DNA from: Pseudomonadota bacterium
GTDB lineage: Bacteria > Pseudomonadota > Alphaproteobacteria > Dongiales > Dongiaceae
Reading direction: 5' to 3'
Length of the DNA: 64,000 nt
NCBI GenBank assembly: GCA_021792365.1
Contig: JAJYUT010000006.1
Span: forward strand, 1-64,000
The notes under the pieces were generated by a model that saw nothing but the letters and a program-made list of their open reading frames with translations, ran no database searches and was not told where the DNA came from. A program made the position numbers and the translations under genes. Each line of letters opens with the position of its first letter. Within the stretch, counting starts at the first letter, position 1. Positions 29,194 to 39,800 of the stretch are shown here, one piece after another.

Positions 29194-29909
29194 ACGAGCT
29201 CGCTGAGTTCATTCGGCGCGATCGCGCCTGGCATCCGCCGGCCGATACGCCGGGCTACAAATCCACGACGCTCAGGGCCCCGCGCCGCGCGCTCGTTTCC
29301 CTGCCGCAATCCATCGGCGAGCTGAGCGGTCCGGTATTCGGCCATGATGCGCTGGGCCCGCTCGACAACGACCTGATCCGCAATTATGCGACCGATGGTG
29401 AGGCGATCGGCGAGCGCATCCTGGTTCATGGCAAGGTGCTCGACGAGAATGCGCGGCCGGTGTCCGGCGCGCTGATCGAGATCTGGCAGGCGAATGCCGG
29501 CGGCAAATACCGGCATGTGAACGACCAGTACAGGGCGGCACTCGACCCGAACTTCGGCGGCTGCGGCCGAACCATCACGGATGCTGACGGCAATTATGCG
29601 TTCCGCACCATCCGGCCCGGTCCCTATCCATTTCCCAACGGCGACTGTGCCTGGCGGCCGGCGCATATCCACTTCTCCATCGTCGGCGCGACCTTCGTCC
29701 AGCGCCTCGTGACCCAGATGTATTTCGAGGGCGACCCGCTGATCCCGCTCTGCCCGATCGTCAACACCATCCGCGATTCAAAGGCCATCGCCGGCCTAGT
29801 CGCGCGGCTCGATATGGATGCGATGCAGCCGTTCGACCTGCTGGCATATCGCTTCGACATTGTGCTGCGAGGCCGCGACGCCACCTACTTCGAAAGCGGC
29901 GGGCACTGA
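29190..29909 (+). CDS. pcaH: protocatechuate 3,4-dioxygenase beta subunit
   Basis: A 239-residue iron-bearing subunit of the intradiol dioxygenase that cleaves protocatechuate to beta-carboxy-cis,cis-muconate. The intradiol signature is LIEIWQANAGGKYRH, supplying a tyrosine ligand, and the histidine pair is in WRPAHIHFSI. The N-terminal PcaH region (YKSTTLRAPRRALVSLPQS) is intact. ATG 29190 overlaps the pcaC stop. Confidence 0.94.
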   Translation: MNELAEFIRRDRAWHPPADTPGYKSTTLRAPRRALVSLPQSIGELSGPVFGHDALGPLDNDLIRNYATDGEAIGERILVHGKVLDENARPVSGALIEIWQANAGGKYRHVNDQYRAALDPNFGGCGRTITDADGNYAFRTIRPGPYPFPNGDCAWRPAHIHFSIVGATFVQRLVTQMYFEGDPLIPLCPIVNTIRDSKAIAGLVARLDMDAMQPFDLLAYRFDIVLRGRDATYFESGGH

Positions 29910-29910
29910 A

Positions 29911-30495
29911 ATGGCGAAGCTGAAGGAAACGCCGTCTCAGACTGCTGGACCGTTCCTGCATATCGGCACCCTGCCCACGGTCGCCGGTCTCCGCGTCAGC
30001 CAGCCGGAGCGGCAGAACGTCCTGGCCGGCAGCAGGACACTTGGGGGGCCTATCCGCATCGAGGGTCAGATTTTTGACGGCGCCGGCGCCCTGGTGAAGG
30101 ACGCCATGGTGGAGATCTGGCAGGCCAACGCCAACGGCCAGTACGGCAGCAACGAGTTGCGCAGCTGGGGCCGTGCCGCAACCGATTTCGAGACCGGGCT
30201 GTTCTGGTTCGAGACGATCAAGCCTGGCAGCGTTTCCTTCCGCGACGGACGCCCGCAGGCGCCGCATGTCTCCTTCTCGATCTTTGCCCGCGGCATCAAC
30301 ATCCATCTGCAGACCCGCATGTATTTCCCGGACGAGGCGGCTGCCAATGCTGTGGATCCGGCGCTCAAAGCAGTGGCTGATCCCCGGCTGATCGAAACTC
30401 TGATCGCCCGCAAAGAGACCCGAGGCGCGGATACGGTCTATCGCTTCGATATCCGCCTGCAGGGTGAGCGGGAAACCGTCTTCTTCGATTTCTGA
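29911..30495 (+). CDS. pcaG: protocatechuate 3,4-dioxygenase alpha subunit
   Basis: A 194-residue partner of PcaH with the same beta-sandwich but without the iron ligands. SQTAGPFLHIGTL near the N-terminus and DAMVEIWQANANGQYG are typical of the alpha subunit. The gene starts 1 bp after the pcaH stop, as expected for subunits made in equal amounts. Confidence 0.93.
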   Translation: MAKLKETPSQTAGPFLHIGTLPTVAGLRVSQPERQNVLAGSRTLGGPIRIEGQIFDGAGALVKDAMVEIWQANANGQYGSNELRSWGRAATDFETGLFWFETIKPGSVSFRDGRPQAPHVSFSIFARGINIHLQTRMYFPDEAAANAVDPALKAVADPRLIETLIARKETRGADTVYRFDIRLQGERETVFFDF

Positions 30496-30563
30496 CGGGC
30501 GAGCCGATGCAGCGGAATTGCGCGGGCATCGCGATTATACAGGAAACCGTGTAGATTGGACGC

Positions 30564-31649
30564 ATGAGCATTTCCGTGTTCGAGCATCCGTGGCTGTCGG
30601 CCCTGCTGGGCGACGAAGAGATTGCCCGCCATTTCACCGGCGAGGCGGAGCTGCAGGCCATGCTGAGATTCGAGGTCGCTCTGGCCAAGGCCGAGGCCGA
30701 TCTCGGCCTTATTCCTGCTGCGGCAGTCGGTGCCATCACCGCCGCTGCGCGGTCCTTTCGTCCGGAGATGAAGGCACTGGCAGAAGGGACGGCGCGCGAT
30801 GGCGTCGTGGTGCCGGAATGGGTGAGCCAGCTTCGCAAGGCGATCGGTGCGCCGTATGATCGCCACCTGCATTTCGCCAGCACCAGCCAGGATGTGATCG
30901 ACACCGCGCTGATCCTGCGGCTGAAGGAATGCGTGGCCATATTGGAGAACCGTCTCGACGCACTGCTAGATCGCCTGGATGCGCGCGTGCAGGACATCGG
31001 CAGCAAGCCTTTGATGGCGCACACACGGCTGCAACGTGCGTTGCCGATTACCTGGACGGACAAGATTCAAGCTTGGCGCGCACCGCTGACGCGGCATCAG
31101 GAACGCCTCAGGGAACTGAAGCCGCGCTTGCTGGTCATCCAGCTCGGCGGGCCGACAGGCACGCTTGGCGACCTCGGCACCCATGGCTCGGCTGTTGTAA
31201 CCGCACTGGCACGGGAACTCGGCCTTGGCGTGCCTACGGGCTCGTGGCATACAGCGCGAGACAGTCTGGCAGAGTTCGCTGGCTGGCTCTCCTTGGTGAC
31301 CGGGAGCCTTGGCAAGATCGGCCAGGACATCGGGCTGCTGGCGCAGAGCGAGGTCGGCGTAGTCAGATTGGCAAGCAGCGGACGCTCGTCCGCCATGGCA
31401 CACAAGTCCAATCCGGTTTCGGCCGAGATCCTGGTGACGCTTGCGCGTTTCAATGCGGCGCAGCTTGCCGCAATGCATGATGCTCTCGTGCACGAGCAGG
31501 AGCGATCTGGTGCCACTTGGACCCTGGAGTGGATGATCCTGCCGCAGATGACGGCCGCGACGGGCGCGGCGCTGGCCCGCTGCACAACTGTGATCGACGA
31601 GATGCAGATCGACCAATCCAGCGGTAACGCGACGGCTTTGTCGGAATAG
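30564..31649 (+). CDS. pcaB: 3-carboxy-cis,cis-muconate cycloisomerase, short form
   Basis: A 361-residue fumarase/aspartase-superfamily enzyme converting beta-carboxymuconate to gamma-carboxymuconolactone. The superfamily signature is GRSSAMAHKSNPVSAEI. FASTSQDVIDTAL and MAHTRLQRALPITW are further active-site blocks. It is about 90 residues shorter than the classical approximately 450-residue enzymes; short forms are known in rhizobia. Last gene of the pca operon, 68 bp behind pcaG. Confidence 0.9.
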   Translation: MSISVFEHPWLSALLGDEEIARHFTGEAELQAMLRFEVALAKAEADLGLIPAAAVGAITAAARSFRPEMKALAEGTARDGVVVPEWVSQLRKAIGAPYDRHLHFASTSQDVIDTALILRLKECVAILENRLDALLDRLDARVQDIGSKPLMAHTRLQRALPITWTDKIQAWRAPLTRHQERLRELKPRLLVIQLGGPTGTLGDLGTHGSAVVTALARELGLGVPTGSWHTARDSLAEFAGWLSLVTGSLGKIGQDIGLLAQSEVGVVRLASSGRSSAMAHKSNPVSAEILVTLARFNAAQLAAMHDALVHEQERSGATWTLEWMILPQMTAATGAALARCTTVIDEMQIDQSSGNATALSE

Positions 31650-31666
31650 CCGCTTTTCCATTCCGA
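31641..31666 (+). terminator. weak hairpin at the end of pcaB
   Basis: TCGGAAT (31641-31647) and ATTCCGA (31660-31666) pair over 7 bp around a 12-base loop, followed by TTTCC. It overlaps the pcaB stop. It may end the pca transcript, but the T-run is poor. Confidence 0.3.
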
Positions 31667-32051
31667 TTTCCGTGCTGGATGCGTGGCCGAACGGGCACGC
31701 CAGCACCCAATGTCTCGAGGATTGGGGGCTACAAAGGCTCTTATTGACGGAAGGATCGGGATGGTCTGCTTGGGGTCAAACGCGGACGCAGCACAGCCGC
31801 CGCAGGGAGTCCCGTTTTCCCGCGAGATCGGACATCCGCTGGGACAACCGCCAAAGTTTCATTCGTGCCAAGCTCGCCCCCAGCGGCGGCATGCCTGTAG
31901 TCCGCTCTTCCTGTGAACGGAGGCGTCCGCTAACGCCTCAGCACGCTCTACCTCGAAGTGGCGAACGCCCGAGACTTCGAGCTTTGTAGTGTAAGTGTCG
32001 TTGGTCGTCGAAGCGGCTTGAGCTGGTTGGCAACCGTGCTTTGCCGTCCTA
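31667..32051. other. gap without recognisable gene
   Basis: No frame shows a known family. Short frames (for example MVCLGSNADAAQPPQG from 31761) lack ribosome sites and family resemblance. Probably decayed DNA between the pca operon and the next remnant. Confidence 0.4.
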
Positions 32052-32476
32052 ATGAGTGCGTGCCTAACCTGGATCTTCATCGCGCATCTAATGAGCGGCA
32101 ACAAATTCGTCGCGATGCCATCTCAGGCAGTCGATGACTTGTGGCATGAGTTCATACTCTATACCCACGAATACCAGCAGTTCTTCGTCCAGGCGTTCGG
32201 CCGCTTCATGCACCACACGCCTGCCGTGGCCATGGGGCGGTCAGCCGCCCGCAGAATCAGGGACGGGTTGCGCCGCGCATGGTTTGCAAGGACGAGGGTA
32301 TCGATCCGAAGCACACGACCCGTCTGTCGCTGCTGTTCGCGCTCGACGGCCAGCTACAGGTTCCGAACGGATTCCGTTACGATCTGGACTACCACGCGAT
32401 GCACACGAACGGCGTCACCAACGTTCACTGCACCAACGATCTCTTCGTTGAAAATCCCAGCTGCAGTGGCGACTGA
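32052..32476 (+). pseudogene. frameshifted hypothetical gene
   Basis: The first frame reads MPSQAVDDLWHEFILYTHEY, then FGRFMHHTPAVAMG, and loses sense near 32280. A second frame continues CKDEGIDPKHTTRLSLLFAL, then QLQVPNGFRYDLDY, ending CSGD at 32476. The two pieces look like one small uncharacterised protein broken by a frameshift. The WHEFIL segment resembles small glycine-rich-domain-like hypothetical proteins, but I cannot name the family. A further short frame (SIDLTRSELEHWQNTSEIIRN, in part) follows up to 32615. Confidence 0.45.
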
Positions 32477-32658
32477 GACTCAGGTTGTCGCGCGGACGAA
32501 AGAAAGGTGCTGATTGGAGGCACGGGACTGAGTATCGATCTAACCAGAAGTGAGTTGGAACACTGGCAGAACACGAGCGAGATCATCCGCAACGTGACCG
32601 CGCTGCTTCAATAAGCGACTGCTCCGATGCAGTTTGCCGAAGCCTGTCTATTTCACAG

Positions 32659-35600
32659 TCATGGCTGGCTGGTGTTGTTAGATTGCGTCACCTTACGGAT
32701 GTCCACGACGGCGAGCTTGCCCGTGAAGTAGGATATCGCAACCGTGAACTGGCCGTTGGTTGGCGCTTGCGGAGCGGTGAAATGCTCGAGCATGGCCTCA
32801 CTAATGCCTGTGCTGATGACCAGCCTTTTCCTTGCCTCCAGGAATGCCCTTGTTCGGTTTGTTTCGTTGATAACAAAGACCTTCGTGACGCGCTCCGCCT
32901 GCACCCTCACCTGGATCGTGCCGGTCGTGGGCATGTCGATCTTGACAGGTTTCGAAAAGGAGACTTTGGGTGGACCGGTATTGATCGTTGGCGTGGTGCC
33001 AACGATCGGGACGAACTTCACGCCCGTCGTCACGACGTACTCAAATGTCTGGTCATTCCACAGCGGTGGAGATGTCACCTCACTTAACGCTGGAGGATCA
33101 ATGTTTCCTGCAAGCGTGAAGAAGAACGGTCGGCCCCATGCATGGTGGCCGCCGCTGCTGGCAATATCGACCATCTTGTCGGCCCGCGCCATTGGGACGA
33201 CCTGGCCATCAACCAGAAACTCGAACGCGACCTTGATCCGAACGACACTTTCCGATGGCGGCGGACCTCCGCTGTTCGATCGGGGGGCTATGTAGATGTT
33301 AGCTGGGGGTGAACTGGAGCCGCTCGTGCTGCCGCTTCCGCTTGATGCGAACTGGTGACGAAAAGCCGCCACGCGGAATTTCTGACCGGCCGAGGGTTGT
33401 GAACCCCCGCCGCTCTGCCCAGCAACTGCTCCGTCGGGGCCTATCCCTGCCGCTGCGGTGCTTTGATCGATTTGGTTACCGATTTCCTGGGCTGCGTTGA
33501 GTTCGCCGCCGCGTTCCGAGACGGTGCCTTTGCCTGGTGGCTGTTGTCCGCCGCCCCCGCCGAGGGTGGGCATTCCTCCGGCGGCAGCAACCAGCTGGGC
33601 CGCGATGCGCATGCGTTCGGTGTTGTTGGCCATGACGGTCGCCAGCGTGTTGGCCGCCTGCTGGCCGGCGGCGGTAGCGCCTTGTGCCGAGGCCTGCACG
33701 CCGGCCTGGGCAAGTGCCGCGGTCTGCGCGAGGCCACTCATGTCGCGGAACATATTGCCCTGCTGGATGGCACTGAGGATCGCTGCGACGCCGGTCGGAT
33801 CGGGCAGCGCCGTCGGGTTCTGGATGGTCACCACCGGCGCCGACAGCTGGCCAGGCCGGATCTCGTCTGACTGCGCCCGGCTGCCCGCCTGGACCGGCGC
33901 GATCTCCGGCGCGGTAATGGGAATGGGTGAATCCTGCCAGTTCCAGAACCGGGTCAGGTCGATCTTCTCCGCCGCGTTGAAGCGCCCGAGCACCGCTTCC
34001 GCGAACACGCCACCCGAGGGCAGCGGGATGATCTCGCTCTTGGGCGCCGGCCGATCGAGCCCATGACGGGCGAGCCAGGCGCGCCATTCCGCCTGCTCCG
34101 CATGCCAGCGCTCGTCCTCGGCATCGCCTTCGGTGCTCACGTTCATTCGGAACACTAGGTAGTTGGCGGTCGAGGCCACTGGTTGAGCGTCCACCAGCTG
34201 GCTGACCGGCAGCCCGCGATAGGTGAAGCCCGCCAGCACGCCGCCCAAAGTCGCCGCATCGAGCGAGCGGAACACCGCCTGGCTGTAATAAAGCCGGTTG
34301 GCTTCCAGATGGTCCATCAGCTCCTGCGCCGCCCCCACAGCGCCGAACTTGATGACATCCTGCAGAGCGCTGGATGGCCCCCCCGCCTTCAGGGCGATCG
34401 GCACGTCCAGCGGCATTGCGGTGCCCGCCACGCTCAACTGCAGCACCAGCAGGGTTCTCAAGTCGCGATCGCCGGCATTCTGGATTGCGATCGACGCCAA
34501 GTCCTTGAGCGCTGTCGGCTGACCCAGCGCAAAGGCGCTCGCGGAACCGTCCGAGGGGGCAATCTCGCTGCCGTCGCGTTTACGCACCGAGAAGCGCAAG
34601 GCCTGCCCGTCGCGCAGTGCGAAGCCCAGCAGCAAGGCATCATCAGAGACGAACACCGTATCCATGCCCGGCCGACCCATGACCCGCCCAGAGGCGAATC
34701 CGACCGCGTTCAGCTGATCGATGTTCCAGCCCTTCTCCGCAAGGATCGCTGCCGCGCTGGTCAACGGCGCACGCCGATAATCGAGCGGCGCGGCTGGCGA
34801 TGGCGCTGCGGGGGCTGCAGGAGCCTCCGGCGTCCCTGGCTCACCGCTTGCCGGGGGTGCCGAAGCTGCTGCCTCGCTCAAGACAGTCTCTCCTGCTGCA
34901 CGGGCCAGCATGGCCCGGCGGACGGGCGTGGCGGTCAGCACATTTGAGAACACACCCGACACAATGATCCGGCCCGGTGTCACCCGCGGCGTCTGCGGGA
35001 TCACCTCCACCACCCCATACTCGACCGTCAGCTGACGCTGTACTCGAGCATTCAAGGCGGCCCGCGCCAGAACCTCGCGCCACCGCTCCAGGACAGTGAT
35101 GTCCTTGAAGTCCAGCAGCTTCAGCGGCACGAACAGGCAGCGCTCCGATTGCTCAAGCAGCGTCGTCACTCGGAACGCCTGCACGACCTCGTAATACTGC
35201 ACCGTCAGCGCATGCATGTGGTTGTAGTTCGTCACCACCCGCGTGCTGATCTGTTCGTGCTCCTCTTGGCTCACCTCGCGAACAATCGAGGCCCGCCGGT
35301 TGCGCACGCTCGAAGCATTCTGCTGGCTACGGTCGTTGATGTTCTGCGCATAGCTCGCCGCCAGATCGCGAGAACCGAAGGATGACGAGGCGCTCATCGC
35401 CTCCGTGGTCGTAGTCGAGCCTGAGGCCGAGCCGCCAAAGGCAACCGGACCAAGCTCGAACCCCAGGGCAGCACCGCCCTGCTCCGTCGTCGAAGTCACC
35501 GAGCTGGTCGATTGCCCGGATTGGAACTCCTTCGCCGTCGCCCGTGTCACCTCTGAGATCGAACGGCTGTGCATCTGAGTATTCGACAGCTGCTCCGCTT

Positions 35601-36402
35601 CTGCGATCGTCTCGCTCGCACTGGCGGAGCTGCGTCGCGACCAATCGATCATGGCGATTCGCGTGCTCTCACCCGGCGCCAGCGAGGTCGAATGCAGCAG
35701 CTGGCCCAGGGTCAGCCCTTGTGCAAACCAGGACTGGCTGAACGTCAGAAGCGCACCGGTCGCCAGCCGCCGAAAGCCGCCCGCCGTCGTGGCCAACGCG
35801 GCCGTCAAATCGATCGCATCTGCCGTCTCCAGCGCCTGCGCTCCGTCCGCTTCTCCGACTGCATCGAACACCAGCTTGCGATAGAATACCCGCTCCGTCG
35901 GATAGACCCCCGAGCGCGGCAATAGATCGTCCGGTGATTCCGGGTCGTAGCCTTGCGCTTCTTCCGGGAAGTAAGCCGCCGCCAGGATGGCCTTGGCTGC
36001 CAGATAGCCAGGCCACTGCGCCAGTTCCCGCACCGTCGACACATCCAGCGCCGCCCCCAGGGCCGCCGCGTCCGGAATCCCCTTCAAGATCGAGATCGGC
36101 TCGTCCGCCAGCTCGTCCACCGGCACGCCGGCGGGCATCGCGACCGCATCCGCCGCAACAATGCCGAGCCGGGCTTCGGCCCGCCGCGAATCCCGTGACA
36201 CTTCAACCAGCAGCTTGGCCGTCGCAAAGACCCGCGAGGCTGCCAAATCGAAAATGCTCTCGATACCAAGCGCCTTCAGCGCCGTCGCTTCATCAGCCGA
36301 AACACCTACAAGCGACCCAACCCCCAGCCGCAACGCCTCGTCCGCCGTCACAGACAAATGCACAGAGCGAAGAGCATCCGCGAAGTTCGGGGCGCTCCTC
36401 AT
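32659..36402 (-). CDS. giant uncharacterised protein A (tandem paralogue)
   Basis: A 1247-residue protein of unknown function. Residues about 15-130 contain two helix-hairpin-helix-like units (DEATALKALGIESIFDLAA; ISILKGIPDAAALGAAL). Residues about 225-430 hold LTLGQLLHSTSLAPGESTRI, a Ser/Thr-rich stretch, then RVVTNYNHMHALTVQYYEVVQ. A Pro/Ala linker lies near 520-560. Residues about 900-1000 are Ala/Gln/Gly-rich with a polyglycine patch. Residues about 11-1000 appear identical to protein B; the first ten and last 246 differ. The tail is beta-rich (VRIKVAFEFLVDGQVV, GTIQVRVQAERVTKVFV) and looks distantly related to the tail of B. No signal peptide or membrane helix. ATG 36402 follows the small gene by 9 bp, making a three-gene operon. 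Confidence 0.8.
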   Translation of the reverse strand: MRSAPNFADALRSVHLSVTADEALRLGVGSLVGVSADEATALKALGIESIFDLAASRVFATAKLLVEVSRDSRRAEARLGIVAADAVAMPAGVPVDELADEPISILKGIPDAAALGAALDVSTVRELAQWPGYLAAKAILAAAYFPEEAQGYDPESPDDLLPRSGVYPTERVFYRKLVFDAVGEADGAQALETADAIDLTAALATTAGGFRRLATGALLTFSQSWFAQGLTLGQLLHSTSLAPGESTRIAMIDWSRRSSASASETIAEAEQLSNTQMHSRSISEVTRATAKEFQSGQSTSSVTSTTEQGGAALGFELGPVAFGGSASGSTTTTEAMSASSSFGSRDLAASYAQNINDRSQQNASSVRNRRASIVREVSQEEHEQISTRVVTNYNHMHALTVQYYEVVQAFRVTTLLEQSERCLFVPLKLLDFKDITVLERWREVLARAALNARVQRQLTVEYGVVEVIPQTPRVTPGRIIVSGVFSNVLTATPVRRAMLARAAGETVLSEAAASAPPASGEPGTPEAPAAPAAPSPAAPLDYRRAPLTSAAAILAEKGWNIDQLNAVGFASGRVMGRPGMDTVFVSDDALLLGFALRDGQALRFSVRKRDGSEIAPSDGSASAFALGQPTALKDLASIAIQNAGDRDLRTLLVLQLSVAGTAMPLDVPIALKAGGPSSALQDVIKFGAVGAAQELMDHLEANRLYYSQAVFRSLDAATLGGVLAGFTYRGLPVSQLVDAQPVASTANYLVFRMNVSTEGDAEDERWHAEQAEWRAWLARHGLDRPAPKSEIIPLPSGGVFAEAVLGRFNAAEKIDLTRFWNWQDSPIPITAPEIAPVQAGSRAQSDEIRPGQLSAPVVTIQNPTALPDPTGVAAILSAIQQGNMFRDMSGLAQTAALAQAGVQASAQGATAAGQQAANTLATVMANNTERMRIAAQLVAAAGGMPTLGGGGGQQPPGKGTVSERGGELNAAQEIGNQIDQSTAAAGIGPDGAVAGQSGGGSQPSAGQKFRVAAFRHQFASSGSGSTSGSSSPPANIYIAPRSNSGGPPPSESVVRIKVAFEFLVDGQVVPMARADKMVDIASSGGHHAWGRPFFFTLAGNIDPPALSEVTSPPLWNDQTFEYVVTTGVKFVPIVGTTPTINTGPPKVSFSKPVKIDMPTTGTIQVRVQAERVTKVFVINETNRTRAFLEARKRLVISTGISEAMLEHFTAPQAPTNGQFTVAISYFTGKLAVVDIRKVTQSNNTSQP
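33404..36373. repeat. 2,970-bp direct repeat, copy 1
   Basis: The segment matches 37633-40602 at a constant offset of 4,229 bp. I found no base difference in the stretches I compared, and all translated frames inside it agree. The edges are sharp: at both ends the sequences diverge at once. It encodes 990 codons of protein A. Confidence 0.92.
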
Positions 36403-36411
36403 AGAGGTTCC

Positions 36412-36843
36412 TTACGGTTCGAGCTTGATATAGGCGCTTAGTCCTTCGATTTCGGGAATCGGAATGGCATCCGACGGCGCCTCTTCAGCCGATATGATTC
36501 CAATTTCCATCCTCTCGATCGGCTCTGTACGGTTTGCATCAGTATGCAAATAGATTTCAGCAATCGCGTTAGCGACAGGCGACGCTATTCTGAGTGACGC
36601 TTCCACCCCAACGACAGATACAGCCACAGGTCTATCCTCATCGAAGGCATAGCTCTCCCCTGCGGACAAAGAGAGTTCTGTGGCACGTCTTATATGCCGA
36701 GATCCGCTTTCGTCGTGCAGCGCGAGGATACCACCCAAAAGCTCGGCACCGCTCTCTTGCGCGGCGGTGTTGACAATTGAAATGTAAAGCCCGCCATCGA
36801 GTAGTGCATTGAGCGCTTCCGCGTCGATCCAGGAGATGGCCAT
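36412..36843 (-). CDS. uncharacterised 143-residue protein between the paralogues
   Basis: A small protein starting MAISWIDAEALNALLDGGLY, acidic overall, ending IEGLSAYIKLEP. Its ATG overlaps the stop of protein B as TGATG, and its end lies 9 bp before protein A. It is thus translated with both. Alternating hydrophobic residues (RPVAVSVVGVEASLRIA, AIAEIYLHTDA) suggest a beta-rich fold. I recognise no family. The context suggests a partner, chaperone or structural component working with the large proteins; an immunity protein would be another idea without direct support. A longer frame from 36903 would overlap protein B deeply and is not needed. Confidence 0.7.
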   Translation of the reverse strand: MAISWIDAEALNALLDGGLYISIVNTAAQESGAELLGGILALHDESGSRHIRRATELSLSAGESYAFDEDRPVAVSVVGVEASLRIASPVANAIAEIYLHTDANRTEPIERMEIGIISAEEAPSDAIPIPEIEGLSAYIKLEP

Positions 36844-39800
36844 CAGTAAATCTCCCCAATCGATGCTGGTGTCCGCACCAGTAGTCGTTGAGTCCAAACC
36901 CATGTAGTTACTTCAAATTTTCCAGGAGCTATCTGTTTACCGTTCCCCCGCGCATGGCTATGCCTCACGTCCGCGGGGAGTGACGCAAAGACTTTGTCGA
37001 ATGCGGCATCGAGATTGGGAGCCTCCACTGTCCAGTCCCGCGGGACGCTTTCCACATCCGCAACCACTCGCAAGGTACCGTCATATGGAACGTCGTACAC
37101 CTTCGCCGTTCCAAAAAAGAGAATGGGTATCTCAGGGGCAATGTCGTTGTCGGCTTTGAACATTCGCACCCGCATCTCGACCGTGACGGTATCTTTCGCG
37201 ATGCTGAGCTTCGGTGACTTGATCTCATTGCTTTGCAACATAGGCACATATGGGTCCGCCTTGGTTCCAGTGCGCCAAAGCATGCTCTCTCCACGACCTG
37301 CGAAGACGCGCACAATTACCTCATGTCCGCGGAATGGCTTACTGATCTCAGTCATGAAACGTACAGTCACCTGGATGCTTCGCGCCTTCGCCCTCCTGCC
37401 GCCTCGACCACGGCCCGCGGGCGCCGGCAAACCGCCTGATGCAGCAATCACCGATCCTTCATCAAGTCCGGTATTATCCAAAAGTGTCTGCACGAACCGT
37501 TCGGTAGTTGGCGAGGTAACACCTCCACCTGCAGCGCCAAATTGCTGACGGAACGTGTCAGCGACGAGCTGGGTCCCTGGGGAAGGCGATCCGCTAGGAG
37601 AGCCGACATCGATCGAATCAACACTGGTACTACCCCCGCCGCTCTGCCCAGCAACTGCTCCGTCGGGGCCTATCCCTGCCGCTGCGGTGCTTTGATCGAT
37701 TTGGTTACCGATTTCCTGGGCTGCGTTGAGTTCGCCGCCGCGTTCCGAGACGGTGCCTTTGCCTGGTGGCTGTTGTCCGCCGCCCCCGCCGAGGGTGGGC
37801 ATTCCTCCGGCGGCAGCAACCAGCTGGGCCGCGATGCGCATGCGTTCGGTGTTGTTGGCCATGACGGTCGCCAGCGTGTTGGCCGCCTGCTGGCCGGCGG
37901 CGGTAGCGCCTTGTGCCGAGGCCTGCACGCCGGCCTGGGCAAGTGCCGCGGTCTGCGCGAGGCCACTCATGTCGCGGAACATATTGCCCTGCTGGATGGC
38001 ACTGAGGATCGCTGCGACGCCGGTCGGATCGGGCAGCGCCGTCGGGTTCTGGATGGTCACCACCGGCGCCGACAGCTGGCCAGGCCGGATCTCGTCTGAC
38101 TGCGCCCGGCTGCCCGCCTGGACCGGCGCGATCTCCGGCGCGGTAATGGGAATGGGTGAATCCTGCCAGTTCCAGAACCGGGTCAGGTCGATCTTCTCCG
38201 CCGCGTTGAAGCGCCCGAGCACCGCTTCCGCGAACACGCCACCCGAGGGCAGCGGGATGATCTCGCTCTTGGGCGCCGGCCGATCGAGCCCATGACGGGC
38301 GAGCCAGGCGCGCCATTCCGCCTGCTCCGCATGCCAGCGCTCGTCCTCGGCATCGCCTTCGGTGCTCACGTTCATTCGGAACACTAGGTAGTTGGCGGTC
38401 GAGGCCACTGGTTGAGCGTCCACCAGCTGGCTGACCGGCAGCCCGCGATAGGTGAAGCCCGCCAGCACGCCGCCCAAAGTCGCCGCATCGAGCGAGCGGA
38501 ACACCGCCTGGCTGTAATAAAGCCGGTTGGCTTCCAGATGGTCCATCAGCTCCTGCGCCGCCCCCACAGCGCCGAACTTGATGACATCCTGCAGAGCGCT
38601 GGATGGCCCCCCCGCCTTCAGGGCGATCGGCACGTCCAGCGGCATTGCGGTGCCCGCCACGCTCAACTGCAGCACCAGCAGGGTTCTCAAGTCGCGATCG
38701 CCGGCATTCTGGATTGCGATCGACGCCAAGTCCTTGAGCGCTGTCGGCTGACCCAGCGCAAAGGCGCTCGCGGAACCGTCCGAGGGGGCAATCTCGCTGC
38801 CGTCGCGTTTACGCACCGAGAAGCGCAAGGCCTGCCCGTCGCGCAGTGCGAAGCCCAGCAGCAAGGCATCATCAGAGACGAACACCGTATCCATGCCCGG
38901 CCGACCCATGACCCGCCCAGAGGCGAATCCGACCGCGTTCAGCTGATCGATGTTCCAGCCCTTCTCCGCAAGGATCGCTGCCGCGCTGGTCAACGGCGCA
39001 CGCCGATAATCGAGCGGCGCGGCTGGCGATGGCGCTGCGGGGGCTGCAGGAGCCTCCGGCGTCCCTGGCTCACCGCTTGCCGGGGGTGCCGAAGCTGCTG
39101 CCTCGCTCAAGACAGTCTCTCCTGCTGCACGGGCCAGCATGGCCCGGCGGACGGGCGTGGCGGTCAGCACATTTGAGAACACACCCGACACAATGATCCG
39201 GCCCGGTGTCACCCGCGGCGTCTGCGGGATCACCTCCACCACCCCATACTCGACCGTCAGCTGACGCTGTACTCGAGCATTCAAGGCGGCCCGCGCCAGA
39301 ACCTCGCGCCACCGCTCCAGGACAGTGATGTCCTTGAAGTCCAGCAGCTTCAGCGGCACGAACAGGCAGCGCTCCGATTGCTCAAGCAGCGTCGTCACTC
39401 GGAACGCCTGCACGACCTCGTAATACTGCACCGTCAGCGCATGCATGTGGTTGTAGTTCGTCACCACCCGCGTGCTGATCTGTTCGTGCTCCTCTTGGCT
39501 CACCTCGCGAACAATCGAGGCCCGCCGGTTGCGCACGCTCGAAGCATTCTGCTGGCTACGGTCGTTGATGTTCTGCGCATAGCTCGCCGCCAGATCGCGA
39601 GAACCGAAGGATGACGAGGCGCTCATCGCCTCCGTGGTCGTAGTCGAGCCTGAGGCCGAGCCGCCAAAGGCAACCGGACCAAGCTCGAACCCCAGGGCAG
39701 CACCGCCCTGCTCCGTCGTCGAAGTCACCGAGCTGGTCGATTGCCCGGATTGGAACTCCTTCGCCGTCGCCCGTGTCACCTCTGAGATCGAACGGCTGTG

